Source of the DNA: Lucinisca nassula
Lineage: Eukaryota > Mollusca > Bivalvia > Lucinida > Lucinidae
Length of the DNA: 64,000 bases
Direction: 5' to 3'
Assembly (NCBI GenBank): GCA_963580285.1
Contig: OY757019.1
Location: 65,368,587 to 65,432,586, forward strand
Part shown: positions 54,650 to 64,000 of the stretch, piece by piece
How the letters are laid out: each line of letters opens with the position of its first letter
Numbering within the stretch: the first letter of the stretch is position 1
The notes under the pieces: generated by a model
The model's input: only the letters and a program-made list of their open reading frames with translations
Told to the model about the DNA's origin: nothing
Database searches by the model: none
Translations under genes and position numbers: made by a program

Positions 54650-54793
54650 AGCTTGGTTTTATTGGGCGACAGGTCTTCAGACGTCATTTCATCTCAATGT
54701 CGGGTAAAAGTCCCACAAAATTGAAAGCAACGTCTCCAAAATGACATAAACAGAGTTAACGAGGATGTTAAACCTCAAAAGAAAAAAAAAAAA
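54650..54793 (+). mobile_element. SINE-A 3' fragment
   Basis: ttggttttattgggcgacag, gtcatttcatctcaatgtcg, aattgaaagcaacgtctcc and gaggatgttaaacctc, followed by an A-run of about 15. 5'-truncated. Confidence 0.78.
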
Positions 54794-55130
54794 AAATTAT
54801 TGGTCACATAAAAGTCTGTTAGAAAGGGGAACATATTTGTCACATATATTTTGGTTACTTGAGGGGAAAAGGAAAACCAGGCAGATTTCCCACCATTTTT
54901 CAAACTGGACTGCCTGTTTGCTTTTCTATAAGATCTGTCCCACGAAAAAAAGGGGTTTACCCTTTAAGGAAAGAATTTGCTCCTATGGAGCAAATTCTTT
55001 CAATTTAAGAGTTGACTCCTATTGACATGGGATACAAAAATACCTTTTGGTGTACAATATGATAACACTGCTGTACGCCAGAGTGCATTTTTTTCACATC
55101 TCCAAAATGGCTACTTTTCTAGTGAAATTC
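54794..55130. other. no gene seen
   Basis: Low-copy sequence with a local inverted pair aaagaatttgctcc / ggagcaaattcttt at 54970-55000. An 86-codon frame begins in the SINE-A tail and has no domain. Confidence 0.45.
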
Positions 55131-55270
55131 CATCTTTTTCTTATTTTTTTTCTTCTGCGTACATAGGTTGTGGGTTCTCTTAAGAGCCACCTCATTTTGG
55201 TGGTTCTAATGAGGCAGTTCGAATGAGTAACGACAACCTACGTCTTGGAGCAGAAATAAGAAAATGGGGT
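55131..55270. repeat. FB1 fold-back element
   Basis: cttctgcgtacataggttg, gtgggttctc and gagccacctcatttt face ggtggttctaatgagg, gtaacgacaacctacg and gagcagaaataag. The arms are clear and no ORF is present. Confidence 0.65.
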
Positions 55271-55302
55271 TTCGTTTTTTTTTTTTTTTTGGTTGTTGTT
55301 TT

Positions 55303-55620
55303 CAACGTGATGTATTGGCCCCGCCAATCGGGGCTTGAAGAAATAGATGGGCTGCATGATGCTTCCACGCAGAGCTGAAACGGACTCACACACGAGTACT
55401 GGTAAACTACTTAGAGGATCTAAGCCTACCCAGGCAAAGCGGTGTGAGTCGGCCTGACCATGCTCATAAACAGTATCGGTTTCATTGGGCGGCAGGGCTT
55501 GAGATCCTCTCAATGTCGGGTAAAAGTCCCACAAAATTGGAAGCAGCGTCTCCAAAATGACCTTTACAGTGTTGATGGGGACTTTAAACCTCAAATCAAA
55601 CAAACAAACAAACAACGTGA
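55303..55620 (+). mobile_element. SINE-A, full length, with target duplication
   Basis: 302 bp (55311-55612), flanked by caacgtga at 55303-55310 and 55613-55620. The 5' part can fold (gccccgcc-aat-cggggc). The tail is (caaa)n. Confidence 0.88.
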
Positions 55621-55735
55621 AATGGTCATGCTTGCCTTGTAAACCAGGGGTAGCAGGATCGATCCCGGGCTTCGCCAGACTTTCAGATGAGTCTTTAAAC
55701 TGAGGTCCCATCACCATGCATTAAAAAAAATCCAC
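55621..55735 (+). mobile_element. tRNA-Thr-like SINE fragment
   Basis: ccttgtaaaccaggggtagc with a TGT anticodon context, the B-box-like ggatcgatccc, then actttcagatgagtc, taaactgaggtcccatc and an A-run. The 5' half of the tRNA head is missing. It is a different family from SINE-T and SINE-B. Confidence 0.6.
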
Positions 55736-55920
55736 TGTTTTGACACTAATGTCTGAGTGACCAAATTTGACCTTGCCGTAAAGCAGGTCAAGGTCAACCA
55801 AAGGTCATCATTTAAAAGACTTGGAAGGGCCCCCAAGTCCCTGATGCTGGAAGCCAAGTTTCAAGGTCATCGGCCATTCTGTTCCTGAGAAGAAGATTTT
55901 TAAACGTTTTTACCAAATAT
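55736..55920. repeat. T10-like core fragment
   Basis: tccactgttttgacactaat, aggtcaaggtcaaccaaagg, cctgatgctggaagccaag and gaagatttttaaacg match T10 of the F2 elements at 39298 and 45059. No F2 end adjoins. Confidence 0.65.
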
Positions 55921-56023
55921 GGGCAATGACGGGTCACAGGTCAAAAATTTTGCATGGGTGGAAAGCCCTTGTCACAAGGTACCTACATGCCAAATATGAA
56001 GGCTCTATCTTAAATGGTTCAAA

Positions 56024-56315
56024 AACTAGACAAAAGTGCCCAGTGGGGCACGTATACCCCCGGCCAGTGCCATCACCTCAGCTGAAACAAGAACTACAAA
56101 GGGAAATAACTCTAAAAGGCCTGACCCCTTGGCCCTTATTTTCTTTCCCACAATACAACTAGTCATACTAATCATGTGTGCAAAATTTCAAGTTTCTATG
56201 TGAAGCAGTTCCTGAGATATCTTTGACGCAAAATAATTGTTTACGGACAGACAGACAGACGGAAAAGACAAAAACTATATACCCCCATTGCATACTTCGT
56301 ATACCGGGGGTATAA
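56024..56315 (+). mobile_element. F3 Helentron-like element b, one core unit
   Basis: The left end has a hairpin gtgccc-agtg-gggcac then gtatacccccggcc. There is one core unit. The right end has gcatac-ttc-gtatac and cgggggtataat. It is 292 bp, the smallest complete member here, inserted in a T6 unit at ggttcaaaa | ttattagaaag. Confidence 0.88.
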
Positions 56316-56667
56316 TTATTAGAAAGAAGGTCAAAGGTCAACATTTTTTATGGGTGGAAAGTCCTTGCAACAAGGAACATACATGCCAAATATGAAGGCT
56401 CTATCTCAAATAGTTCAAAAGTTATAATAAAGTAGGTCACATGTCAAGGTCAAAGTCACAAATCATTTTTGTATGAATAGGAAGCCCTTGTCACAAGGAA
56501 ACTACATGCAAAATATGAAAGCCCTATCTCAAATGCTTCAAAATTATGACAAAGTAGGTCAAAGGTCAAGGTCATAAGACAAAATATTTGTATGGGTGGG
56601 AAGACCTTTTCACAAGACACATACATGCCAAATATGAAGACACTATCTCAAATGGTTCAAAAGTTAT

Positions 56668-57139
56668 AACAAGAGGGCCATGATGGCCCTGGATCGCTCA
56701 CCTGATCCATAGGGTATCAAGTGGGACCCTGGGAAAGCCGTTATTGGCCCTGGGCTATAATATGATTAAACTTGGTAGTGGTCTAAAAGGGGAAGTTTCA
56801 TACCAAATATCAAAGAATGGAGACTTCTGGTTTCAGACAAGATTTTTAAACATTTTCCTTATGTAAGTCTACCAGTCGTATATAAACCTTGGGGTCCCCA
56901 GGGTGGGCCATTTTTGCCTCCAGGGCTATAATATGAACTGTCTTGGAAGAATTCCACAAGACAAGCTTCATACCAAATATCAAAGACCTTGGCCTCCTGC
57001 TTTCAGACAAGAAGACTTGTGGTTTAGGAGGAGATGTTGTTTGAAGGAAAAGTTTATGGACGCAGGAACGCATGCACGCACAACAGACATAAAGTGATCC
57101 CTAAAACGCTCACCTTGTCACTACGCAACAGGTGAGCTA
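56668..57139 (+). mobile_element. F1 Helentron-like element d, 472 bp
   Basis: The left hairpin is gggccatgatggccc, with both arms changed relative to the other F1 copies, then ctcacctga. The right end has tggacgcaggaacgc, an imperfect stem ttgtcactacgcaa and caggtgagcta. About two T2 units form the core. It is inserted in T6 at aaaagttat | ataaaataggcc. Confidence 0.85.
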
Positions 57140-57450
57140 ATAAAATAGGCCAAATGTCAAGGTTAAGGTCACAGATCATTTTATGTATGAATAGGAAGGT
57201 CTTGTCGCAAGGAACCTACATGCCAAATATGAAGGCTGTATCTCAAATGATTCAAAATTATGACAATTTAGGTCAAAGGTCATGGTTCAAAAATTTTTAA
57301 TGGTTGAGAAAACCTTGTTACAAGGAACATACATGCCAAATATGAAGGATCTATCTCATATGGTTCAAAAGTTATGATAAAGTAGGTCATAGGTCAAGGT
57401 CACAGGTCAAATCTTTATGTGAGTGGGAAGCCCTTGTCACAAGGAACCTA

Positions 57451-58916
57451 CCATATTTACAGTGTGTTCGGACACCTTATGTTTTCAGACACTATGTAGA
57501 ATCAGTAAAACTAGCTAATTTAATGTACTTTATATTTTCGGACACCCCGAAAATTTGAGCTCTTTATTTTCTTAAGTTTCCAGACACAATTCTGCCTTCT
57601 GTCTAAATAGTTTTTCTTTTTACAAGGTATCCATATTTTTATGATTTACCCTCTTTAACTTACCAACAACCTATAACGGCTGAACCATTTTCAGTGCAGG
57701 TATGGGAGCTAGTACATTGAAGAAGTCATACCTTGTTTCTGTCGTTTTTATCCCAATCTGTGATACATATATAATAAGGCTAATATTTTGTAGGTTTTAA
57801 ATATACATGCCAATGAAATTGTTTATCAGTGAAAAAAATGTTGAAGTGTTACAACGAAATTGATTACGTTCTACTATTCAAATGCATTATTCCAAGCTAA
57901 TAATTTGTGAACACTGGCCTCAGGCGTTATAGATAAGCGGCAAACAATGTGAGAAAATCAGGTCAAACAATGCAGGAAAGACGCTGATTTGTTTACACAA
58001 GTCATTAATTTATGGCTAACTATAGAACCGGTACTTGAATATAAAATTGTTTTTTCGCAAGGTGCATTTCTCGATCCACATCAGTTGCGTGTTTAGCTTT
58101 CGAAACAAAAAAATACTGTTATTTTTTTACCCGTTCAAAATGATATTTTTATTTAAGAAATACGCTCCATTGAAACCAATAACATAAAAAACATGTGTGG
58201 TACGCCCATGAATGATTTATTTTCCGACCACGTGGCTGCAATATTGGTCGTCATTTGTAAAAAAAGCGATTTGTTTCAGAATATAGCAGACTTGTGTAAT
58301 CGTGAAATATTATGTATTGATATTCTTAATATTTCCCGGTTGCATGTATTTATATTCTTTAGAACTCGGTTCGGCCAAATAAGATTTTTAATGACTCTAG
58401 TTCGAACAGGTTTTGGCTGGAGATTAAAGAAATGCTTTTCGTTTTTTTTTTTTTTCAAAACGATTTCTTTATTTAAGAAATACACTCATTTAAAATCAAT
58501 GACCTAAAACAGGTGTGCAATACCTCTTTGACTGCTTTTATGTGTATTGTGTAAATGGAAACGGTATGAAGTAATTTTCTGACCATGTGGCTGCAATATC
58601 GGTCGCCATTTGTAAACAAAAGCAATTAGGGCAATTTGTATCAGGATACGGATAGTAGACTTATGTAATCCTGAAATTAGAGAAATATTTAGATTCTAAA
58701 CGTGATTCGGCCATTTAAGATTTCCAATGGCTCCAGTTCGGCCACGTTATGGTTTGAGTGTAAAAACAATGTCTGAACTGTCGATCATTTTTTATGTTGG
58801 TGAATGTTCGGAAGTATTCGGATATGGTGCAAATTTTAGAAAGGTAATTTCGGAAGTAGTCAGACAATGAAAAAAATAGTTATTTTAAGGTGTCTGAATA
58901 CATACGGCAAATACGG
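57451..58916. mobile_element. TIR element with TA target duplication
   Basis: 1466 bp. The left end ccatatttacagtgtgttcg with gacacctt mirrors the right end aaggtgtctgaatac and atacggcaaatacgg. It is flanked by TA at 57449-57450 and 58917-58918, and the T6 text ggaacctacatgccaaat is continuous without it. The TA duplication fits the Tc1/mariner-pogo group. No transposase is seen. An internal direct duplication of period ~355 bp runs from about 58140 to 58700 (gaccacgtggctgcaatatt at 58226, gaccatgtggctgcaatatc at 58581). Confidence 0.82.
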
Positions 58917-58975
58917 TACATGCCAAATACGAAGGCTCTATCTCAAACGGTTCAAAAGTTATGACAGAATAACCT

Positions 58976-61002
58976 ACTGATCTTCTTTTTGATTTGACAT
59001 GACCCATATTCGAACTTAACTGAGATATTGTCCAGATGATCATTCTGAGCAAGTTTTATGATGATTTGACTAAAACTGTGGCCTCTTAGAGTGTTCAAAA
59101 CGTTTTTCTATGATTTGACCTGCTGACCTACTTTTTGACCCACCATGACCCATATCAAACTTAACCTAGATATTGTCAAGATGATCATTCTGTGCAAGTT
59201 TGATGATGATCGGACCAAAACTTGGGCCTCTAGTGTGTTCACAAGGTTTTTGAACAATCTGACCTACTGACCTACTTATTGACCAGACATGACCCATATT
59301 CATAATTAACCTAGATATTGTAAAATGATCATTTGAGCAAGTTTGATGATGATCGGACCAAAACTGTGGCCTCTAGTGTGTTCAGAGGGCTTTTCTATGA
59401 TTTGACCTACTGACCTACTTTTTGACCCGACATGACCTGTATTCAAATTTGACCGAGATATTGTCAAGATGATCATTCTTGGCAAGTTTTATGATGATCG
59501 GACCTAATCTGTGGCCTCTAGTGTGTTCAGAAGGTTTTTCTATGATTTGACCTACTTTTTGACCCAACATGACCCACATTCGAACTTGAACGAGATATTG
59601 TCAAGAGTATCATTCTGAGCAAGTTTGATGATGATCAGACCAAAACTGTGGCCGCTAGTGTGTTCACAAGGTTTTTCTCTGATTTGACCTACTGACCTAA
59701 TTTTTTTCCCAACATGACCCATATTCAAACTTGATGGAGACATTGTCAAGATGATCAATCTGGACAAGTTTGATGATGATTGGACCAAAACTGTGGCCTC
59801 TAGTGTATTCACAAGGTTTTTCTATGATTTGACCTACTAACCTACTTTGTGACCCGACATAACACACATTCAAACGTAACCAAGATATTATCAAGATGAT
59901 CATTCTGAGCAAGTTTGATGATGATTGGACTAAACCTGTGGCCTCTAGTGTGTTCAGAAGGTTTTTTCAATGATTTGACCTACTGACCTACTTTTTGATC
60001 CGACAACACCCATATTCGAACTTGACTGAGATATTGTCAAGATGATCATTCTGGGCAAGTTTGATGATGATCGGACCAAAACTGTGGCCTCTAGTGAGTA
60101 CATAAAGTTTATCTCTGATGACCTACTGACCTACTTTTTGACCCAACATGACATATATTCGAACTTGACCAAGCTATTGTCAAGATAATCATTCTGAGCA
60201 ATTTTGATGATTATTGGACCAAAACTGTGTCCTCTAATGTACTCACAAGGTTTTTCTATGATTTGACCTACTGACCTACCTTGTGATCTGACATGACAAT
60301 ATTCAAACTTGACCCAGATATTGTCAAGACGATCATTCTGAGCAAGTTTGATGTCGATCGGACCAAAACTGTGGCCTCTAGAGTGTTTACAACGTTTTTC
60401 TACGATTTGACCTACTGACCTACTTTTTAACCCGACATGACCCATATTCAAACTTTACTGAGATATTGTCAAGATGATTATTCTGAGCAAGTTTGATGAT
60501 GATCGGACCAAAACTTTGGCCTCTAGATTGTTCACAAGGTTTTTATTTGTTTTGACCTACTGGCCTTCTTTTTGACCTGCTATGACCCATATTCGAACTT
60601 GACCGAGATACTGTCATGATGATCATTCTGACCAAGTTTGATGATGATTGGCCAAAACTGTGACCTCTAGTGTGTTCACAAGAAAAGTTTACGCACGGAC
60701 GTATGATGGATGACGGACAAAAAGTGATCCCAAAAGCTCACCTCGTCACTACGCCTCTAGATTGTTCACAAGGTTTTTATTTGTTTTGACCTACTGGCCT
60801 TCTTTTTGACCTGCCATGACCCATATTTGAACTTGACGGAGATACTGTCATGATGATCATTCTGACCAAGTTTGATGATGATTGGCCCAAAACTGTGACC
60901 TCTAGTTTGTTCACAAGAAAAGTTTATGCACGGACGTACGATGGACGACGGACAAAAAGTGATCCCAAAAGCTCACCTCGTCACTAAGTGACAGGTGAGC
61001 TA
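58976..61002 (+). mobile_element. F1-ended element with T5 core; left end missing
   Basis: About 13 T5 units (~145 bp, gatgatcattctgagcaag and tgacctactgacctac), then cacggacgtacgatgg, acgacggacaaaaagtgatc, a hairpin gtcac-taa-gtgac (60980-60992) and aggtgagcta. The left edge joins T6 text (ttatgacagaat|aacctactg) without an F1 left end, so it is truncated there. Confidence 0.8.
60520..60985. repeat. 234 bp tandem duplication of the F1 3' region
   Basis: cctctagattgttcacaagg begins at 60520 and again at 60754. The first copy holds the last T5 unit, the GACGGAC tract and gctcacctcgtcactacg but stops before the second hairpin arm and ggtgagcta. The second copy has the full terminus. The join is precise at 60753/60754. 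Confidence 0.85.
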
Positions 61003-61207
61003 AAGAAATGTTTGTCACTAAATTGTTCAACACGAGGGATACTGAGAACAAGTCTGTAAAAGATTTGGGTGGATTTTTGCCTGCCCCAGGGGACCTTTTG
61101 GATCTTGAAACCTTCCTGAAAAACTTCATCTTGATATCTATCATATCCAAATATTTCAGAACACAAGTGGTGACTGAGAACATGTCTGAACAAAAATTGG
61201 CAGAAAG
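61003..61207 (+). other. spacer between two F1 elements, 1.5-copy repeat
   Basis: An open plus-strand frame covers it, but aacac(g/a)ag...tactgagaacaagtctg at ~61029 recurs at ~61161 as gactgagaacatgtctg. That makes it more likely a short tandem remnant than an exon. A minus-strand frame also spans it. Not assigned. Confidence 0.35.
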
Positions 61208-64000
61208 ACAAGAGGACCATGATGGTCCTATATTGCTCACCTGAGCTAAGAGATTTATATGTGGGTGTCGGGGCAGGGCAATTTTTGGCCTCAGATCCAT
61301 AATTTGAACAATTTTGGTAGAGGTCCACTTAATGAAACTTAAAAACAAATATCAAGTCCTGGTCCTTCTGGTTTCAGACAAGAAAATTTCTAAAAGTTTC
61401 CCTGTATAAGTCTATGTAAGACCAGTGGGGTAAACAATCATGGTAGAGAGCCACTAGATGAAGCTTCATACCAAATATAGAAGACAATGGGCCTTCAGAC
61501 AAGAAGCTTATAAAGGTTTCCTTATAATGCCTTTGTCAAACCAGGGGGCCCTGGTGCCGGGATATTTTTTGGCCCAAGGGCTCATAATTTGAACAATCTA
61601 GGTAGAGGTCCACTAGATGAAGTTTCATACCAAACATCCAAGGCCTGGGCCTTCTGGTTTCCAACAAAAACTTTTTTAAAGGTTTTTCCTATATATGCCT
61701 TTGTAAAACCAGGGGGCCCTGGTGCCCGGCATTTTTAGCCCAGGACTATAATTTGAACAATCTTGGTACAGGTCCACTAGATGAAGCTTCATACCAAATA
61801 TCAAATACCTTCTGGTTTCAGACAAGAAGATTTTTAAAAGTTTCCCTATATAAGCCTATGTAAAACCAGTGGGCCCCAGCGCGGGGCAATTTTTGGCCCC
61901 AGGGCAATAATTTGAACAATCTTGGTAGAGGTCGACTAGATGAAGCTTCATACCAAATATCAAAGACCTGGGCCTTCTGGTTTCAGACAAGAAGATTTTT
62001 AAAGGTTTTCCCAATATATGTATATATAAGCCTATGGAAAACCAGTGGGCCCCGGGGCAGGACCATTTTTGGCCCCAGGGCAATAATTTGAACAATCTTG
62101 GTAGAGGTCCACTAGATGCAGCTTCATACCAAATATCAAAGACCTGGGCCAAGAAGATTTTTAAAGGTTTTCCCTATATAAGCCTATGTAAAACCAGTGG
62201 GCCCCGGCGCGGGGCCATTTTTGGCCCCAGGGCAATAATTTGAACAATCTTGGTAGAGGTCCTCTAGATGAAGCTTCATACCAAATATCAAAGACCAGGG
62301 CCTTCTGGTTCCAGACAAGAACATTTTTAAAGGTTTCCTTATACAAGCCTATGTAAAACCAGTGGGCCCCGCGGCTGGGCCATTTTTAGCCCCAGGGCAA
62401 TAATTTGAACAATCTTGATAGAGGTCCACTAGTTGAAGCATCATACCAAATATCAAAGACCTGGGCCTTCTGGTTTCAGACAAGAAGATTTTTAAAGGTT
62501 TTCCCTAAATAAGCCTATGAAAAAACCAGTGGGCCCCGGGGCGGGGCCATTTTAGGCCCCAGGGCAATAATTTGAACAATCTTGGTAGAGGTCAACTAGA
62601 TGAAGCTCCATACCAAATAACAAAGACCTGGGCCTTCTGGTTCCAGACAAGAAGATTTTTAAAGGTTTTCCTTATATAAGCATATGAAAAAACCAGTGGG
62701 CCCCGGGGCGGGGCTATTTTTGGCCCCAGGGCAATAATTTGAACAACATTGGTAGAGGTCCACTAGATAAAGCTTCATACCAAATATCAAAGACCTGGGC
62801 CTTCTGGTTTCAGACAAGAAGATTTTTAAAGGTTTTCCTATATAAGCCTATGTAAAACCAGTGGGCCCCGGGGCGGGGCTATTTTTGGCCCTAGGGCAAT
62901 AATTTAACCAGTAATGGTAGAGGTCCACTAGATGAAGCTTCATACCAAATATCAAAGACCTGGGCCTTCTGGTTTCAGACAAGAAGATTTTTAAAGGTTT
63001 TCCCTATATAAGCCTATGTAAAACCAGTGGGCCCCGGGGCAGGGCCATTTTTAGCCCCTGGGCAATAATTGAACAATCTTGGCAGAGATCCACTAGATGA
63101 AGCTTCATACCAAATATCAAAGACCTGGGCCTTCTGGTTCCAGACAAGAAGATTTTTAAAGGTTTTCCCTATATAAGCCTATGTAAAACCAGTGGGCCCC
63201 GGGGCGGGGCATTTTTGGCCCCAGGGCAATAATTTGAACAATCTTGGTAGAGGTCCTCTAGATGAAGCCCCATACCAAATATCAAAGACCTGGGCCTTCT
63301 GGTTCCAGACAAGAAGATTTTTTAAAGGTTTTCCCTATATAAGCCTATGTAAAACCAGTGGACCCCGGGGCAGGGCCATTTTTGGCCCCAGGGCAATAAT
63401 TTGAAAAATCTTGGTAGAAGTTCACTACATGAAGCTTCATACCAAATATGAAAGACCTTGGTCTTCTGGTTTCAGACAAGAAGATTTTTAAAGGTTTTCC
63501 CTATATAAGCCTATGTAAAACCAGTGGGCCCTGGTGCGGGGCCACTTCTGGCCCCAGGGCAATAATTTGAACAATCTTGGTAGAGGTCCCCTAGATGAAG
63601 CTTCATACCAAATATCAAAGATCTGGGCCTTCTGGTTCCAGACAAGAAGATTTTTAAAGGTTTTCCCTATATAAGCCTATGTTTAACCAGTGGGCCCCGG
63701 GGAGGGGCTATTTTTGGCCCCAGGGCAATAATTTGAACAACCTTGGTAGAGGTCCACTCGACGAAGCTTCATACTAAATATCAAAGACCTGGGCCTTCTG
63801 GTTCCAGACAAGAAGATATTTAAAGGTTTTCCCTATATAACACTATGTAAAACCAGTGGGCCCAGGGGCGGGGCAATTTTTGGCCCCAGGGCAATAATTT
63901 GAACAATCTTGGTAGAGGTCCACTAGATGAAGCTTCATACCAAATATCAAAGACCTGGGCCTTCTGGTTTCAGACAAGAAGACTTTTAAAGGTTTTCCCA
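61208..64000 (+). mobile_element. F1 Helentron-like element e, runs off the window
   Basis: The left end has ggaccatgatggtcc then gctcacctgagcta. The core is ~17 T2 units of ~165 bp (caataatttgaacaatcttg, gcttcataccaaatatcaaa, aaaaccagtgggccccgggg). The right end lies beyond 64000. Units from 61860 on are more alike than the first four, which suggests recent local amplification. Confidence 0.85.

Larger units (their letters stand above)
55921..57450. repeat. T6 core array, interrupted three times
   Basis: Units of ~115 bp with aagtaggtcaaaggtcaagg, gggtggaaagcccttgtcac, aaggaacctacatgccaaat, atgaaggctctatctcaaat and ggttcaaaagttat. It is interrupted by F3 (56024), F1 (56668) and, at 57451, by a TA-flanked TIR element. 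It resumes at 58917-58975. Confidence 0.88.

Noticed and set aside
7072..61002. Canonical Helitron (5'-TC, 3'-CTRR, insertion between A and T)
   Set aside because: The termini and A-run targets do not fit this cleanly. The paired subterminal motifs fit Helentron-type elements better.
61008..61244. Protein-coding exon between two F1 elements
   Set aside because: The frame reads into the F1 left hairpin and the segment holds a 1.5-copy internal repeat. Splice signals are not consistent with one model.

Overview
This window looks like eukaryotic, repeat-dominated DNA from a mollusc, most likely a bivalve. The evidence is indirect. There are tRNA-headed SINEs with CAAA-type tails, a Ty3/gypsy pol remnant, and many elements built as [terminal hairpin, tandem 115-215 bp core units, GACGGAC-type tract, 3' hairpin]. 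That last build matches the Pearl / Helitron-like (Helentron, HINE) elements known from bivalves. I cannot name the species. No intact protein-coding gene is visible, and nearly all long open frames are read-through of tandem repeats.

Labels used below. F1-F7 are families of Helentron-like elements defined by their ends. F1: left hairpin ggaccat/atggtcc then CTCACCTGAG, right hairpin then CTCAGGTGAGCTA. F2: CTCACCAGAG / CTCTGGTGAG. F3: TACCCCCGGC / GCCGGGGGTA. F4: TAGCCCCGCT / AGCGGGGCTA. F5: left end only certain. F6: ATCCCCCGA / GGGGAT. F7: right end GGGTCCGC...AAGTTGGGGGTATAA. T1-T12 are the tandem core repeats. SINE-A is a 301 bp retroposon without an obvious tRNA head. SINE-T, SINE-B and a Thr-type SINE have tRNA-like heads. 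HP, FB1 and FB2 are small fold-back (hairpin) elements.

Layout. 1-6.3 kb holds the T1 edge, fold-back elements, a ~59 bp tandem array made from the HP arm, SINE-A copies and a 21 bp minisatellite. 6.3-12 kb is the only gene-like part. On the minus strand two spliced exons (6959-7043 and 6490-6706) encode a Gln/Pro-rich segment, squeezed between two Helentron-like termini. A low-copy island at 10.6-11.8 kb carries a candidate first exon and promoter on the same strand. 13.1-16.8 kb is a broken Ty3/gypsy element (protease, RT, RNase H, part of integrase) preceded by an antisense tRNA-His-like sequence. 17-28 kb holds arrays T7, T8, T3, T4 and T5 with F1, F3, F4 and F5 ends. 28-38.6 kb is one F1 element split by an 8.3 kb TIR element (TSD CTAT) whose cargo is a 2.9 kb pyrimidine-rich minisatellite plus SINEs. 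38.6-52.4 kb is a composite of F7 hosts invaded by F2 elements, with F2 nested in F2 and F3 in F2. 52.8-54.3 kb is F6, the only clear reverse-strand member. 54.5-64 kb holds SINEs, array T6 carrying F3, F1 and TA-flanked TIR insertions, then array T5 with an F1 end, then an F1 element running off the window.

The main biological point is that several end families with unrelated sequences share one architecture. Their left and right subterminal motifs, and both arms of their hairpins, change in a compensated way. Many insertions can be dated relative to each other because uninterrupted copies of the invaded repeat lie elsewhere in the window.
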